DNA of 64,000 nt from Symbiotaphrina buchneri (GCA_001599915.1 BCIG01000019.1:248001-312000); one strand, 5' to 3'; counted from the first letter of the stretch, positions 11,501-24,698 are shown. A program made the numbers and translations. Notes: generated by a model not told the origin, from the sequence alone.

Positions 11501-12124
11501 TCAATAGAACCCCTTTGGCGCAACGGGCTCAGTAGTGCGTGAAGTGTTCTTTTCTGCACCAGCGCTCGTGACTTTAGCTTCAGGACCATTGACTGCGACC
11601 TCTTGGGCTTTCCTTTTCCTGGCTCTCGCACTCCATAGCCTGTCCTCCTCTTCTAGCTCTTTAAGCACCTCCTCCCATTCTTTCTCCTCATGGGCGTCGC
11701 CTGTTCCCAGTATGCGTTCGACATCAACCTTTTCCCCCCTTTGAACCCTTTCGATGACCTCTTTCAGTAATGCTATCTTTGCATCCGCACGCCGACTGTA
11801 CGCCAGGAAGTCTTGCTTCAGGCGCAGAAGATGGATGGACTGCGATCCTATGAGCAGGAAGAGCACGATGAAGACGGTCCAGGGATTCCATTCTTTCGAT
11901 TTGACGGTGGTCGTCTTGCTTTTCACCGTACTGGGCCTTAAGAATTTTGGGACGAACAAGTGCCAGACACTGGGCTGTGCGATGCGGGGAAGGGACGACT
12001 CTTGTATTCTATGCGGTGGCAGTGACGTGAAGAGGCATCGGGACGATGGCCGGGGGAACAATAGGACAGGCCGCCTCAAGACTGTGAAAGCCCTTAGAGA
12101 GGTTGCTGATGCTGGTACAGCCAT
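11501..12124 (-). CDS. Small mitochondrial single-pass membrane protein, DUF5321-like
   Basis: Intronless, 207 residues, ATG at 12124. The N-terminal 60 residues are rich in Arg, Ser and Pro with almost no acidic residues, as expected of a mitochondrial import signal. One hydrophobic segment (WTVFIVLFLLIGSQSIHLL) sits at about residues 80-98, followed by a highly charged coiled-coil stretch (DAKIALLKEVIERVQRGEKV and an EEKEWEEVLKELEEED run) and a disordered tail. From memory this pattern (PKFLRPS, EWNPWT, LLIGSQ, LGTGD) matches a fungal family of unknown function called DUF5321; I could not check. It is divergent from separase over 386 bases. Inner-membrane location is inferred. Confidence 0.8.
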   Translation of the reverse strand: MAVPASATSLRAFTVLRRPVLLFPRPSSRCLFTSLPPHRIQESSLPRIAQPSVWHLFVPKFLRPSTVKSKTTTVKSKEWNPWTVFIVLFLLIGSQSIHLLRLKQDFLAYSRRADAKIALLKEVIERVQRGEKVDVERILGTGDAHEEKEWEEVLKELEEEDRLWSARARKRKAQEVAVNGPEAKVTSAGAEKNTSRTTEPVAPKGFY

Positions 12125-12510
12125 TGCGCAAGGAAGGTGTCGATCAAGACGTTAATGAAGGCACTGAATTGGAAGCCTGCGATTGAACGACAATGAAGGT
12201 GTCATTCGGCAAGATACCAGCGGAATTTTAAGGGAAGACTTAAGGTAAGGCACGTTAAGCTAACGATTTAAGCTTATAAGCGACATCTTAACTGGAAGCT
12301 GTCACTCGGTGTCTGGCTCGTTCTGGTTGCCCTGGCAATAGAAGCGAAGCACACTTAAACTTGGACCGTAAACGCACTGCATGTCTGCTCCGTAGTCAAG
12401 CCTTGGCCTTCAACTACTTCGTCATCCATAGCATTTCACTGGACGTCCAGCGTTCAAGTTGAGAGTCCAACAGCATATGTAAATAATGCATCCCTAATAC
12501 AGACTTCACG
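12125..12510. promoter_or_regulatory. Divergent promoter, DUF5321-like gene / separase
   Basis: A 386-base gap between head-to-head genes. It contains a taaggtaagg motif at about 12241 and no clear TATA box. If separase had a longer N-terminus, its missing exon would have to lie here. Confidence 0.45.
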
Positions 12511-15500
12511 ATGAAAACCAAATCCTCGCTGAGCAATGGGCAGCTCTCATCGGCAACTGTCACGCCGTGGACGAAGCAGGCAGAACGGCAGGCGGTCGCG
12601 AAACAGAGGATGCTCAGCAGTCGACAGCCAGTGCAACGGACAGGGAGAATCACATCATCGAATGCACAGAAGAAGAGATTGGACGGTGTCAAGGTCGAAC
12701 AATTAAGCAAGCTTGAACAGAGAACGGAGAGAAAGGGTGACGAACCAGAACCTGCTCCGACAAATGATGCACAACGCTGCCGACTCGCCATTCGAGAGGC
12801 AGCGCGTACACTGCGAGCAACTGACGATGGCAACTCACAGTCTGCGGTAGGAAAAGTCACAGAAGCGGTTGGGAAGCTTCAAGGCAGCTTGAGTGGCAGT
12901 GCAAAAGACCTCGACAATCTGCTAGAGGCAGTCTCTATATTGCTGAAGGCCACCGTCAACACCCTTTCCAGATTGTTAAAACCTACCGGAGCAGCACCTT
13001 TGGCATGCGCTCCTGACTTGGACAACGCTTGTGCCTCATTCGTCTATGCGACTGTGCGATTCATGATAAGGTACCTCGGGACTCCTCCATCGGAGGGTGT
13101 GTGCGAGAAGACGGTTACGCGATTTCAGCAACGGAAAGAGGCCGCCAAATATGCGATTAAGAATTCCATTGATTCGGTCCTCTGGCTTGCAAAAAGCAAG
13201 GTGGCTGCTGCTGGGTTGCCTTGGGAGATTCTGGATTCCGCATTGCAGGATTGCAGTCTATTGGCCGAGAGATTCGACAGTACTTCTGACCCAAAATCGG
13301 TGGAAACCGCAGAAAGCCACTCACAGCTGGACCTACCGTTCCTGAAAATCTCCAATATGTACTGGACATATTACCTGAAGCTCAAACAGGAATCTGGCAT
13401 GTCGCCAGCTCCCGGTCTCTTGAAGTCTATACGAAGATCCGTGGATGCGCTACTTGGGCGGCCGTTGAAGGAAAGGCAAGCTGGCTTTATGGCTGTCAAA
13501 CTAGAACGGCTAGCAAGCAACTACTTAGCCATAGGACAACTGGAAGAGGCGAGGTGCTTCTTGATAAAATCGGTTGAGGCTCACATTGAGGGAGGAGTGC
13601 TACACACAGCATCTGTCCTCGCTAATACAAAGTCCCCCCTAGCGATCTGGGAAACCGAAGGCGAAGTCGGCATTCTCGGGCGTGTTCTATGCAGTCTCTG
13701 CAAGACTACATTCAAGTGCAACGGGACTCCAAGCTCGTTGGAGATCCCTTATGATGACAGCACTCTTGAAGTAGAAGAGAGAGCAGTCCTTCTGGAATGG
13801 CAGCTGCTCACCATATGCAGCATATACAGTACCTCGACTTCTCCTGGAAAATATGTACAATGGACTCAATCCCTCGTCTCAACCCTTCTTAAGCTCTATG
13901 GCGAAGATACACACCCTGTACGACGTTTGAGAGTCCTATTATGTTGGTGCACGGTGACAGATATCCAAGCCTGTGCCACACTCTCAGAGGAATCGGCGTT
14001 TATGTCAGAACAGCTACTCGAGTCTGCATCGAACCAGAGCAGCCTGGGGCACGACAAGGGTCTCGCCAGGTATAGAGAAGGACTACAAGCCACTTTCGAT
14101 ATATGCAGGGCTATGTCACAATCACCACCTCCATTGGAAAAGTTGAAAGCAGCACTCATGTCGTTAGACGGACTCGTTCGCTCATGTAACTCGTGGGCGG
14201 CTCTTCTGGATCGAATCGAAGACCAGAGAATTTTACTAGAGCAGCTGCATTCTGTTGCCGACTTCTTTGACATGCAGGGCCTGTTCGAGCTTCGCACAGC
14301 AACACTAGCCTTGATTGTCAGCGTATATGAGCTTCAGGAACGACCAGATTACGCAGCCCTTGTGGCTGACATCTCGAAATTGGGCTTGCAGTATCTCCGA
14401 CTTGGCTATTCAGGGAAAGCTGGCCTCTGGCTATCAAAGGCGCAGGCGCTCATCGAACATCATCAACCTAATACGGAAGCCAAATTGCAATGGCATCTAG
14501 CATACGCCGAGTACCTCGTCGGCATAGGTAGCATAACCAAAGGGTAAGCTGAGGTCTTGAGTCGCCATCCAACGTTACTGACACGCTACAGATCTGAGTT
14601 TCTGGCATCAACAGAATCGCTAGCTGAGAATCACTGTACCCTCGAAAAGGACGCCGGTGGATCAGCGACGATGAAAGGCAGATTGACTCTTACACGCATG
14701 TTAGCAGAGGCATGTTACGTTCATTCCCTCTTACAATTTGAAGAAGGTTCTCTTCCTAGTGCGCTTTCAGTCGCCAAACGCTGTGTCAGGTTAAACTATC
14801 GGGCTTGGGCGACCTTGGATTCAATGGTATCCAAGACAATGAAGTCAAGCAATGAAAAGAGCGGCGAGAAAGAGTTGGATGGTCTGTCGGAGGGAATTGC
14901 CAACTTGAGTGTATCGGCCATGGCGCTGCATCCTGTGATTTCGGGCAACCATCACTCACTAAACGGGCCTCCTTTTTGGCCGTTGGTTGCCTCATTGTAT
15001 CGCTCGCTATACCATCTCTCCCGCCTCTACTCGCATCAAGGCATGTTTCAAGAAGCGGTCTATTATGCAGAACAGGCACAGAAAATTGCTGAGGCTGTGA
15101 AGGCTACCTGCTTGATTTCTCACAGTTTAATAACCGTCGGGGAATGCTGGATTCGCGGCGGCAAATCTGACAAGGGGCACGAACTCATTCAACGAGCCCT
15201 ACATCTTCGGGGCGATGCGATCCACAACAAGGATATGGTCAGCCTGCATTGTACTCTGGGCAGACTCCATCAATCTCGTGGTGAAGTCGCCGAAGAAATG
15301 GCTGCGTATGACAAGGCAGAGAAAATCACGAGCTCGCTCTGTGTAGAGAATTTCATCAGCAGTCTCCATGACTTTAACCCCTCATTAGGAAGACTGGAAA
15401 GAGACATGGACAACTTGCATCTCGGAAAGAAGCCTGGATCCCGGAGGATTCCACTAAAGCCGGCACAGAATCCACCAGCGAGCAGAAAGAAACAGCCGTG

Positions 15501-17959
15501 CTTGAGCAAAACGCTGAAGGCCCCTATGGCAACAGCAACATCAGCAGCCGTAGAATGCCAGCCGTTACTCCGCCTCAAAGCGGATATATTCCGGCAGAGG
15601 TCCCTAGCTCTGCTCTTGCAGCAAAAATGCGAGCAAGCGGCTGCTTTGCTCGCTGATGCTGAGGGTCTTCCTAACAGTCGTCACGGAATAGTGCAACAAC
15701 AACTGGCATCAGCCAAGCAGCTCCTGTCGCAAGGCTTAGAGCAGATGAGCTCGGATCCTGTTTTTTGCGTCCTGCATGAATCTACCATATCTTTTCCTGC
15801 GCTTGCTCCAAAGGTTGAAGACAAAAAGGCTTTGGAGAAGCAAGCTGTCAAAACAGTCTCGAGCAGAGACTCTCGCCGTCCCACAACCAGGATATCGCCA
15901 CCCAAGAAGGCACGAGCTAGGTCGAAGACGCCTCTGGGCCGCAATTTTGTGGAAACGTTGCTACACGCTTGCGAAAGACTGTCGGAAGTCCGTTCCATTG
16001 CGGTTCGGTCATCCTCGACAGCAGTTGTGTACATCCTATCTTCCGTGTTAACCAGTGTGTCCATGCTCTTGTCTGCTACACAAGGTCAGATAAAGAGTTT
16101 CAGCCATCCCAATATAGCCATGTGCTGGGCAGGTAAGTGTTCAACATATTCTGGCTTTCTTCGCTCGCATTGCTGACCCACTGAAGAACTGTCAAGAATG
16201 CTGCCATTTGCGAGAGAAAAGGCGCTTATCCGAGCGGAAGCGCTCTCCACGGATCGGGATGACCTTTTGAAATGGCCAAAGCTCGATTCTATCAAGGACG
16301 ACGAAAGTATCCATAATTCAACCGCTCTAGATTATCCGACCTTACAGAAGGATTATATCAATATCATGCCTCCCGATTGGACAGTGATCTCGATGTCTGT
16401 CACTGAGGATCGTGAAGACCTCTATATCTCGAAATTCCAGCCGGGACATAGCCCATTCATCCTGCGCCTGCCATTAGGCCGCCACAGTTCAAGAGATGCG
16501 GAAGAGGAGGTTTTCAACTTCCAGCAGGGTCAAGCTGAGCTTCGGGAGATTATTGAGCTATCAAATTTCAGCACACACGGCGCGAAAGACATGACAAAGG
16601 CAGGAGCTAAGTCTGAATGGTGGGCAGAGCGGGAGGCTCTGGACGCTCGTCTGAAAGATCTTTTAGTCAATATCGAGAATATTTGGCTGGGAGGTTTCAA
16701 GGGCATCCTTTCTCAGCGTCCGAGAGTCCCAGAGCTCCTGTCCCGCTTCCAAAACTCGTTCCAGGTTATCCTCGACAAACACTTGCCCTCCCGGCAGAAG
16801 TCGCCAGGCCGGTCAAAGGCGTCAAGAATCACGCTTGACGTGCGCATCCTGGAACTATTCGTCAATCTTGGTGACCCGAACGCCACGGATATTGACTTGG
16901 ACGAGCCTCTTACTGACCTCCTGTATTTTGTCGTCGACATCCTGCAATTCCATGGGGAACGAAATGCTTACGATGAAGTCGACTTCGATTCGGTAGGAAG
17001 CCAAGGAACCTGTCTTTTTATGTACTACTAACGTCAATCCACAGATAGTGGTGGAGACCCAGGATGCCTTGAGATGCTACCACGATGCTCTGCGAAGCAC
17101 AGAGCAGAAGCATAAAAAGAACCACACGATATTGATACTCGACAAAGCTCTGCATGCGTTCCCATGGGAGTCCTTGCCAAGCATGGAAGACGAGTCCGTC
17201 TCCAGACTCCCATCAATTGCTTGCCTCCGGCAACTTCTTCTGGCGCAAACAGACTGCTGTTCCAGCAAACCTGCTGGACATTATATAGATCGAAAGAAAG
17301 GTGCTTACGTGCTTAACCCTGCCGGGGATCTGAAGAATACTCAAGCTTCTTTTGAGGGTCCTTTACAAAGGTACGTCTTGCCCATGGCCCTGAAAGTCTC
17401 CCACTGACCAACCAGCCTTTCTTCGTGGGGGGCGATAGTCCAAAGAGAACCGACGGAAGAAGAGATGAAACAGTCCCTCTCAAAGGACTTGTTCCTCTAT
17501 TTCGGTCATGGAAGCGGTGCTCAATTCATTCGAGGAAGGACAATCAAGAAACTCGAGTCCGCTGCTGTCACTCTTCTTATGGGTTGTAGCAGCGGTGCGC
17601 TTACAGAAGCCGGCGAGTACGAGCCATATGGCACTCCTATGAACTACATGCACGGCGGATCGGCTGCTCTTGTAGCAACTCTCTGGGATGTTACAGACAA
17701 GGACATTGATCGCTTCACACATGATGTCTTTGGTCGATGGGGTCTATTTCCCGAGGGTGTTTCTGCCACCGTCCCCAAAGGGAAGAGAAGGAAAGATGGA
17801 AACCGTAGTAAGCAAAAGAACATCGAGCCTCGTCCCAGTGATGGTGGAAGTGTGTCTCTAGTGGAGGCGGTTGCCAAGAGCAGGGATTCTTGCATCCTGA
17901 GGTATCTGAATGGGGCTGCCCCTGTTGTGTATGGCATTCCAGTTTATTTTCTTGATTAA
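12511..17959 (+). CDS. ESP1: Separase (separin, peptidase C50)
   Basis: Clan CD cysteine protease that cleaves the cohesin kleisin Scc1/Rad21 at anaphase onset; the Aspergillus gene is bimB. Exons 12511-14543, 14592-16132, 16187-16992, 17045-17370, 17416-17959; introns of 48, 54, 52 and 45 nt, each closing in frame; 1749 residues. The first roughly 1300 residues are helical, TPR-like repeats. The C-terminal protease domain contains HAFPWESLPSM, then the catalytic histidine in LYFGHGSGAQ (about residue 1600) and the catalytic cysteine in LLMGCSSGAL (about 1626), followed by YMHGGSAALVATLWDVTDKDID. A basic Ser/Lys region lies between helical and protease parts. The protein is shorter than A. 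nidulans BimB (about 2070 from memory), so an N-terminal exon could be missing, though little room remains upstream. Confidence 0.93.
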
Positions 17960-18736
17960 AGGCAGAACGGCATTAAAAATTGGGTATGGCGTTATTTGAA
18001 ACACCAGCAGGATAGAGATGATATCTCCGAAGAATGGATGCTTTGGCGTGCTGTTTCAGGCCGTGACCGTGCTGTATAATAGTTCCTTGCAGATATGTTG
18101 CGTAAAGACGCCTCGCAATCTGGAATGACGGTGGACGTTTTTACCGTCGAAGTAGCCAGTGTCTGTAACTTGCTCGCCAATTGATTAATCGCGACTGCTT
18201 CCACACTGAGAACTAAGGCCTAGGGATAATGGTGCTTATATGGGGTATTTTTACAACGTTCAGGGATCTTGGGCTTTGGGAGCCGGGCGGGATGATGGTG
18301 GAAATGGCGCGGAGGCGCGCGGAGGCGGTGATGTCGACGTGCTCGGACCTCGCTTTTGAACCTTGTCACGCCAAAGCTCCAGAAGATGCAAGAACCCGTA
18401 GCTTTGAAGTGCAAACAATCCAGCTCAAACACTTGGGTGGATAAACCTCACAACAAGCTTTGAGTTGCCTAGCTCTGCTTGTACCAGAGCTGAAATGGGC
18501 CTTCTTTCATTGCCCTAAAGCTTTAAGCCACCCTGATCTGTCCTTTCTTCCGTTGATGTCGCCAAAGTTCAAATTGCATCAGTCTTTCTACATCCGTACA
18601 CTTTTTCCTCCCGGAACAGGATCATTCATGGAGGTTAACGAAGTAAGCGGTGGTTGCTCAGGGTCGGAATGAACGATTAGGATCCAGACTCAAATTCACC
18701 TTGCATTCTTGCGGCGGCGCCAAAGTCTACGTCAAT
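17960..18736. other. Intergenic: separase 3' flank and WD40 gene promoter
   Basis: About 780 bases. Short ORFs occur but have no conserved character. A GC-rich patch with repeated ggaggcg near 18310-18330 is the only compositional feature. Confidence 0.4.
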
Positions 18737-21700
18737 ATGAAGCTCACACTCCAAGATCGCCTCCTCAGAAGGGAGCTCGGTGACACGTCCAGATATTCCA
18801 ATATCAGGGGCATATACGGGGACAAATACTGGGTGGATGAGCTAGACATTGTGAATGAGCTTGGTGGGCATACTGGATGCGTCAACGCTTTAAGGTGAGG
18901 CAACGAGCAGTCCGCATCTCCTCTGGAAGACGGACGTCGTAGGGCCTCGACTGGCCCCGATCACCTACCATCGTTACTATCCCCTCTACTTCATGCATAT
19001 GCTAATATCTTGTACATAGCTGGTCGAAATCTGGACGTCTGCTTGCCTCTGGTTCCGATGACATGCATCTCAATATCCACACATATCAACCTGATTCTTC
19101 TACTGCCCCCTTCACCCTTACAACATCCGTTTCGACAGGCCACAGGGCGAACATATTCTCTGTAAAGTTCATGCCCCATTCGAACGATCGAACCTTGATT
19201 ACTGCAGCGGGAGACCACGAGGTCCGTATCTTCGACATCGAATACTCTGGACGCTCGAGCATACCCTCCGCTGCGTCCGCACTTGGAACAGGAAACAGCA
19301 GTAGGGAATATGACAGGGTCTACAACGGGGTCAGATATCTCACCGATGGGGATACAAACTGCCGGGTCTTCAGGTCCCACTCGGACAGGGTCAAGCGGAT
19401 AGTAACCGAATCGTCGCCATTTCTCTTCCTGACATGCTCAGAAGATGGTGAGGTTCGTCAATGGGACATACGGCAACCATCGTCGGCTTACCCCTCTCCT
19501 CGGCATCCGCCAGGTGATAATAGCCACGTCCCCCCTCCGTTGATTTCATACAAACGCTACGGATTGGACCTCAACACAATATCCTGCTCGCCGAGCCAAC
19601 CTCATTACATCGCACTCGGAGGAGCGCATCTCCACTGCTTTCTTCATGACCGACGGATGACGGGACGAGACATATTGGCTGAGCGGGGTCAACTTCCTTC
19701 CCGTTCCTCATCTGCTAGCATTTCAGGACCGGACGAGGAGCTCATGGGGCAAGCAACCAGGTGTGTGAGACGGTTTGCTCCAAATGGCAAGAAAAAAAAT
19801 GCGCCGAACGGATAGCGGTCATATCACTGCCTGCAAGATCAGTGACGCAAATCCCAATGAGCTAATCGCAAGCTGGTCGGGCGACTTGATATACAGCTTT
19901 GATATCGTGCAATCTCCAGATGCGCTGGACGCAGAAGATGAGGATGCTTCGGGACTTACCAAGGGCAAAGGAAAAGGGAGGGTTCGGGAAACAGGGGACA
20001 AAAAACGTAAACGAGGGAAGACAGGATCATCGAGCTCACTGGAAGCCAGCGGTAGGGCGGGTTCTAAGCAACGACAAGAGGGGCCGTTATCAGAAGCAGA
20101 CGATGAACTTGCAATCAGGGTGAGATATGGAAATGGGCAAAGCGAGGATATTCCCATCGAGCAACCAAGGACTGGGGCGAGAGATTTGCAGACCACGATG
20201 TCCCAAGCTCGTTGGGCCCTTTTGAGCGAGTCGGAAAGACGAAGCTACAGGATCGCTCAGGCCGTAGTAAATCTCCGCAAAGGTATCTTCAGTCCATCTG
20301 AGCGTGTCGCGGGGACGAACAACGCGTCTCCCGCGGCCTCTGGTGTGACCCCTGTCGGCATTGGTCGGTCATTTGACGAGGCACTGGGATATGCAGCAAC
20401 ATACCTACCGCAAATGGATGAGATCATGCGTACATGGAGATACCCTATCGACCCGACAGAAGAAGAAGTCATATTGCAACGTGCTTTGCGCCAGCATCGG
20501 GAGTCAGCCTGGCGGTTCGTGCAAGCCGCGGGTGTCTTATCGAGGGTGCTTGGCGGACGACTTCGGACCGCTGGTCCTGGGGACAGTCCTGCCCATCAAC
20601 AGTTTATATTGATAGTGCCCGCACCCAATGAGGGACGCAATATCGATGAACGATCCCAGTTCTGCTATGATTTTCTCAAGGCTATACTTCTTTGGTTGGA
20701 GGGCGGGCCAGAAGCTCTGCTACAAGGCTTCAAACGCCCGCCAGATCAGCGGAACGACAGCCCACGCTTTCCGATTCCCGAAGATGCTCGATATTCTGCA
20801 CTCAGTGACATACTAATTCCGTATTTGTTGCGCATGTCAACCGCGCAGTCAATACCAAATGTTGACGCATCACGGTTCGAGCGCGATGAATATCGGATGA
20901 CATTTGAAACAGAGACCGCGGCAGTGGTTGCCTTCGCGAACGCCATAAGGATTCCACTTCGAGACGTTGAGGGTGCTCTTGAAACTGCTTCCGCTGAAAC
21001 GGTGCCTTCTGCTATCTCCGGAATTGCTGCTCAAGATAAGCGGGCTGCCTTGAGGTTCTGGGGCTTCCGAATCGGAAGGGGGCTGCTTATGAATGCGGGT
21101 GAAGGAGTGAACTTTGCCTTCGTGGACCGAGCCTTCGGAGGCTTGGGCAATCAAGATCCGACAGAGACAGAGCGTAGTCAGGAGGACATTGATCCAAATG
21201 AGGAGGAGCCTGTGGTAGAACATGCAGAGGTAGTAAGGAGAGAACAAGGGGCTGCTGCTGGCGCAGAGATGCCCAACACCCCATCTGCTTCCGAGCAAGA
21301 CGGATCTGCAATCGTAGATCCTCCACCTGCTTATTCGCCTCCTCGCCCAACAGTTGAAAGTGAGGATGACAGCAACGAAGACGAACTCGTCATAATGGAT
21401 GACCTACACGACGTACTCGCGGACGATGATGAGGATGAGCAGGAGCTGGAAGAAGAAGGCGACGATGACGATGATGACAGCGATGAAGATGATAGTGATG
21501 CAGAAGCTGCTCAAGAAGCTCGACAGTTCGTATGGTCCAGCTCCATGGGGAACAGCCGCTGGAGGGAGAAGGTCGAGGCAGACGTACCGTGCTCGTCCCA
21601 TACTCGTGCATATCGCGGTCACTGCAATTACAAGACTGTAAAAGACGTCAATTTTTATGGTCTGCAGGATGAATATGTGGTTAGTGGCAGTGATTCTGGG

Positions 21701-22382
21701 CATCTCTTCATCTGGGATAGAAAGACCACCCAGCTGCTGAACATCCTCGAGGCCGATTCGGAAGTTGTCAATGTCGTCCAAGGTATGCTACTGTTAACTT
21801 ACATTAGTCTCAGTGATTTCACTCTGATCCTTCCAGGCCACCCTTATGAACCAATGTTAGCGGTCTCGGGTATCGACCATACAATCAAGATCTTTTCCCC
21901 TGATCAGCGCGCTCAAGAAGATGCCCGGAACGGCATAAATATTGCTAATAACGGAACTTCTGGCTTTTCCTCACTTGAACTGGGTATTACTCGCCTTGGA
22001 CGTAGACGGCCGACCCGGGGCCCGACTCGGAATGGGCCGGATGCAGATACCAACGTACCTGCGAATGGTCTTACAAGCCGCAAGCGGATGGATCAAAGCT
22101 ACGAGATTACATCTCGAAACGATGTTGAAAGGCTAGGACGTGCGAGGGAGGCTTACATCACGGTCAGTGTGCCTAGGATTGGTGTCGATTTCGCTGAGTG
22201 GCTGGGGTGGTTTGACTGATATATGGGGTTTGCAGAGGGGCATGCTCGAAGACCTTGTCGAAGCGATGAGAAGAGGAGATGTTGGTGCACAGCAGCAGCT
22301 TGCCGAGGGTGACACATGCCAGGTTCGTCTCGTAATGCTCCAACGTCGCAATGGTTGTTAATTGCCTCTGCAGATTATGTGA
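18737..22382 (+). CDS. WD40 protein of DCAF6/8-WDTC1 type, one apparent frame break
   Basis: Likely CUL4-DDB1 substrate-receptor type protein. Exons 18737-18894, 19020-21782, 21837-22162, 22236-22322, 22374-22382; about 1113 residues if the break is discounted. N-terminal WD40 repeats include GHTGCVNALSWSKSGRLLAS with SGSDDMHL, a GHRANIFSVKF repeat and a SCSEDG-like CSEDGEVRQWDIRQ. A long linker follows with a basic nuclear-signal-like KKRKRGKTG, a helical segment, and an acidic run (about 21370-21510) of Asp/Glu. A last WD40 pair (VVSGSDSGHLFIWDR, VSGIDHTIKIFSPD) closes the propeller. The frame shifts by one base at a run of eight A at 19792-19799, where the reading frame on either side stays coherent. 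The 54-nt intron at 21783 is a multiple of three and open. The last tiny exon is tentative; reading on past 22322 would end at 22361 instead. Confidence 0.85.
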
Positions 22383-23305
22383 TGTGACTGTGAATAATGC
22401 ATCTTATGAGATTGGTCTGCTTACAACGACATGGCGCTGACGGCGACGGCACCGGATCTGCGGTAAAGATATCACGAAAATGGCATATGGTTAGGGGCGT
22501 CAGGACGGTCTTAGATAGGTCAGGAATGGCCAAAACCAGTCGGATATTACTAGTAGCTACTGCTCAAACATTGAATATATTCACACATCCCACCTTTGGT
22601 CTGAACTATGCCATTGCCGAGAAAGGCATTCCAAATGCCGTGCCGGCTAGAGTCTATTTCATCATCAAAGGCCCCCATGGCCAACCAACCAGCGGGTGCC
22701 GAAATTCGATATGCCCCCCAGCCATGCTCCGCAAGCCATGCTCAACAGCCGGGCCGCCTCCTCTTGAAGAAGCTTAGCAGGTAGCTTGAACGCTTGCAGG
22801 AGCTTCCCCGCCAATTCTGCATGCGCTGATTGGCGCGCATCCTGCCCCTTTTCAGCGGCGGGGTTGCGGCTCCGTTTTAGTGCGTCCAGACGACAGGGAG
22901 CGGGTAATATTGACAGGGAGCAAAGCGGGGATTTCTTGCCTCGACTGACGCTCGAGCCGGGAGAAGCTTTGGAAGGCCCCGTGTGGGACAATTAGGCAAT
23001 TGTTAGGGATTCTAGAACGGCATGGAGCTTGAGGGGAGTGCAGGTCCCGATTACAAGGGAGGGAGGATGGACCCCGCACAGGAACGTGAATGTGCAGCTT
23101 GCTAGGATCTACGGAGTAATGCATGACTACACGGAAATTGCATGTAGAAGCATTACTAGGTCGAAAGGAACTGGCATCGTGGATCTGCCGAAGGTGTTGG
23201 AGCTGCATGGATAGGACTGTATAAATACTTCGCCGGCGCCGCTGCGTTGCATGCGATGTTCTCCTGCTGAAGAGGTCCATTGGATATTGATCCCTATCAG
23301 CCAAG
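22383..23305. promoter_or_regulatory. Upstream region of the galactanase gene with TATA box
   Basis: About 920 bases without a gene. A TATAAATA box at 23220-23227 lies some 80 bases before the galactanase ATG. A pair of inverted CCAAT-type motifs (gccaat and attggc) sits near 22809-22835. Carbon-source control would be usual for this enzyme class, but I identified no specific operator. Confidence 0.5.
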
Positions 23306-24638
23306 ATGTCCATCTCCTCTTCTCTGCTGATCCTTCTCTGCAGCGCGGTCCTCGCCGTTGCCGTCCCCACCGCTCGAGATGATGATGCCGTGGGACTGGC
23401 GAAGAGAGAGACAGACGTGCAAGAGCGAGGCTGGCTTCCTGAGCCATTCTTCTACAACGGGCATGATCTGTCGTCGCTCAAGCTGCTCGAAAACGGCGGG
23501 GCCATATACAAGGACACGGCGCGGCGAAACCAGACGCGGCCTGCGGAGGATATCCTCGGAGATGGCGGGATGAATTCGGTCAGGCTGCGGTAGGTGTTAT
23601 TGAAGCTGAATCGAGGCCTTTTTGTACTGATCCAGCTGCAGCATCTGGGTCAACCCGCCGCCGGAGTCATACGGCCTGGACTACACGATCGCGCTGGCGA
23701 GGCGCTTCTCGGCCAAGGGGTACCGCATCTACCTGGACTTCCACTTCTCCGACACCTGGGCCGATCCTGGGCACCAGACGCCGCCTGCCGCTTGGCCCAC
23801 GACGCTGCAACCACTTGCCGCAACGCTGCGGAAATATGTCTCTCAGACACTGGTCGCATTCCACAAAGCCGGTGTGAACTTGGCCATTGTGAGTCTCGGA
23901 AACGAAATCAGGCATGGGATGTTGTGGCCGTTGGGATACCTGGACGTCGATACGGAGCCTTGGAACGCCTTGGTCGAGCAATTTCAGGACTTTGCGACCT
24001 TATGGAAGGCTGCCAGAGAAGGTGTGGATGATGCGCTCTGGCAGGGAGTTCCTAAGCCAGACGTTATGATCCATATTGATGATGGCTGGTAGGCCTCGAC
24101 ATTTCCAAGCATCGTCCTTGTATATCGTGAAATATGTCACTGACGTAGCCCGGCTGGCAGGAACCAAACCCTTCAAGAACGCTGGTTCGGAGCCCTGGTT
24201 GACACGGGTAAAGTCTCGACAGCCGACTGGGATGTCTTTGGCTTCAGCTTCTACCCCTTTTATGGCACGGCTGCCACGTACTCGAATCTTGCTCAGACAC
24301 TCGACGCACTGGCCCATCAATACAACAAGCCCTTGCACGTCGCCGAGACAGATTGGCCAGAGCTGTGTAATGGAGAGTATGAGCCCATTCCGGCCCTGAG
24401 CGAACCAGAGATCCCCGTGAGCGTCCAGGGACAGATCGAGTGGGTGCAGGGGATACTGAAAGTGGTCAAAAATGTTCCGTTCGGATTAGGCCGTGGAGTG
24501 CACTATTGGGAGCCTGCGTGGCTCAACAACACGGGACTTGGTAGCGCTTGCAATGATGCCATCTTGTTCCAGGGGGACTTCAGCGAGTGGCCGACCATGA
24601 TCGGGTACTCAAGAGCCAGTGTGAATATGTTCCGATGA
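23306..24638 (+). CDS. Secreted GH53 arabinogalactan endo-beta-1,4-galactanase
   Basis: Hydrolyses beta-1,4-galactan side chains of plant pectin outside the cell. Exons 23306-23589, 23642-24088, 24161-24638 close to 402 residues. Residues 1-20 form a signal peptide (MSISSSLLILLCSAVLAVAV). A short propeptide-like stretch ending in a KR dibasic site (LAKRETD) may be cut by a Kex2-type protease. The GH53 core starts at NGHDLSSLKLLE and contains NSVRLRIWVNPP, DFHFSDTWADPG, the acid/base Glu in SLGNEIRHG (E183) and the nucleophile Glu in HVAETDWP (E306), then HYWEPAWL and GSACNDA near the C-terminus. Family proteins are about 330-350 residues; the extra length is the N-terminal propeptide and small insertions. 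It converges with the SET gene, leaving 60 bases between stops. Confidence 0.95.
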
Positions 24639-24698
24639 TCTCTCGGCTTTTTCTTGTATATACTCGCTGTTTCCGAGAATCGGAGGAGACGAATACGC

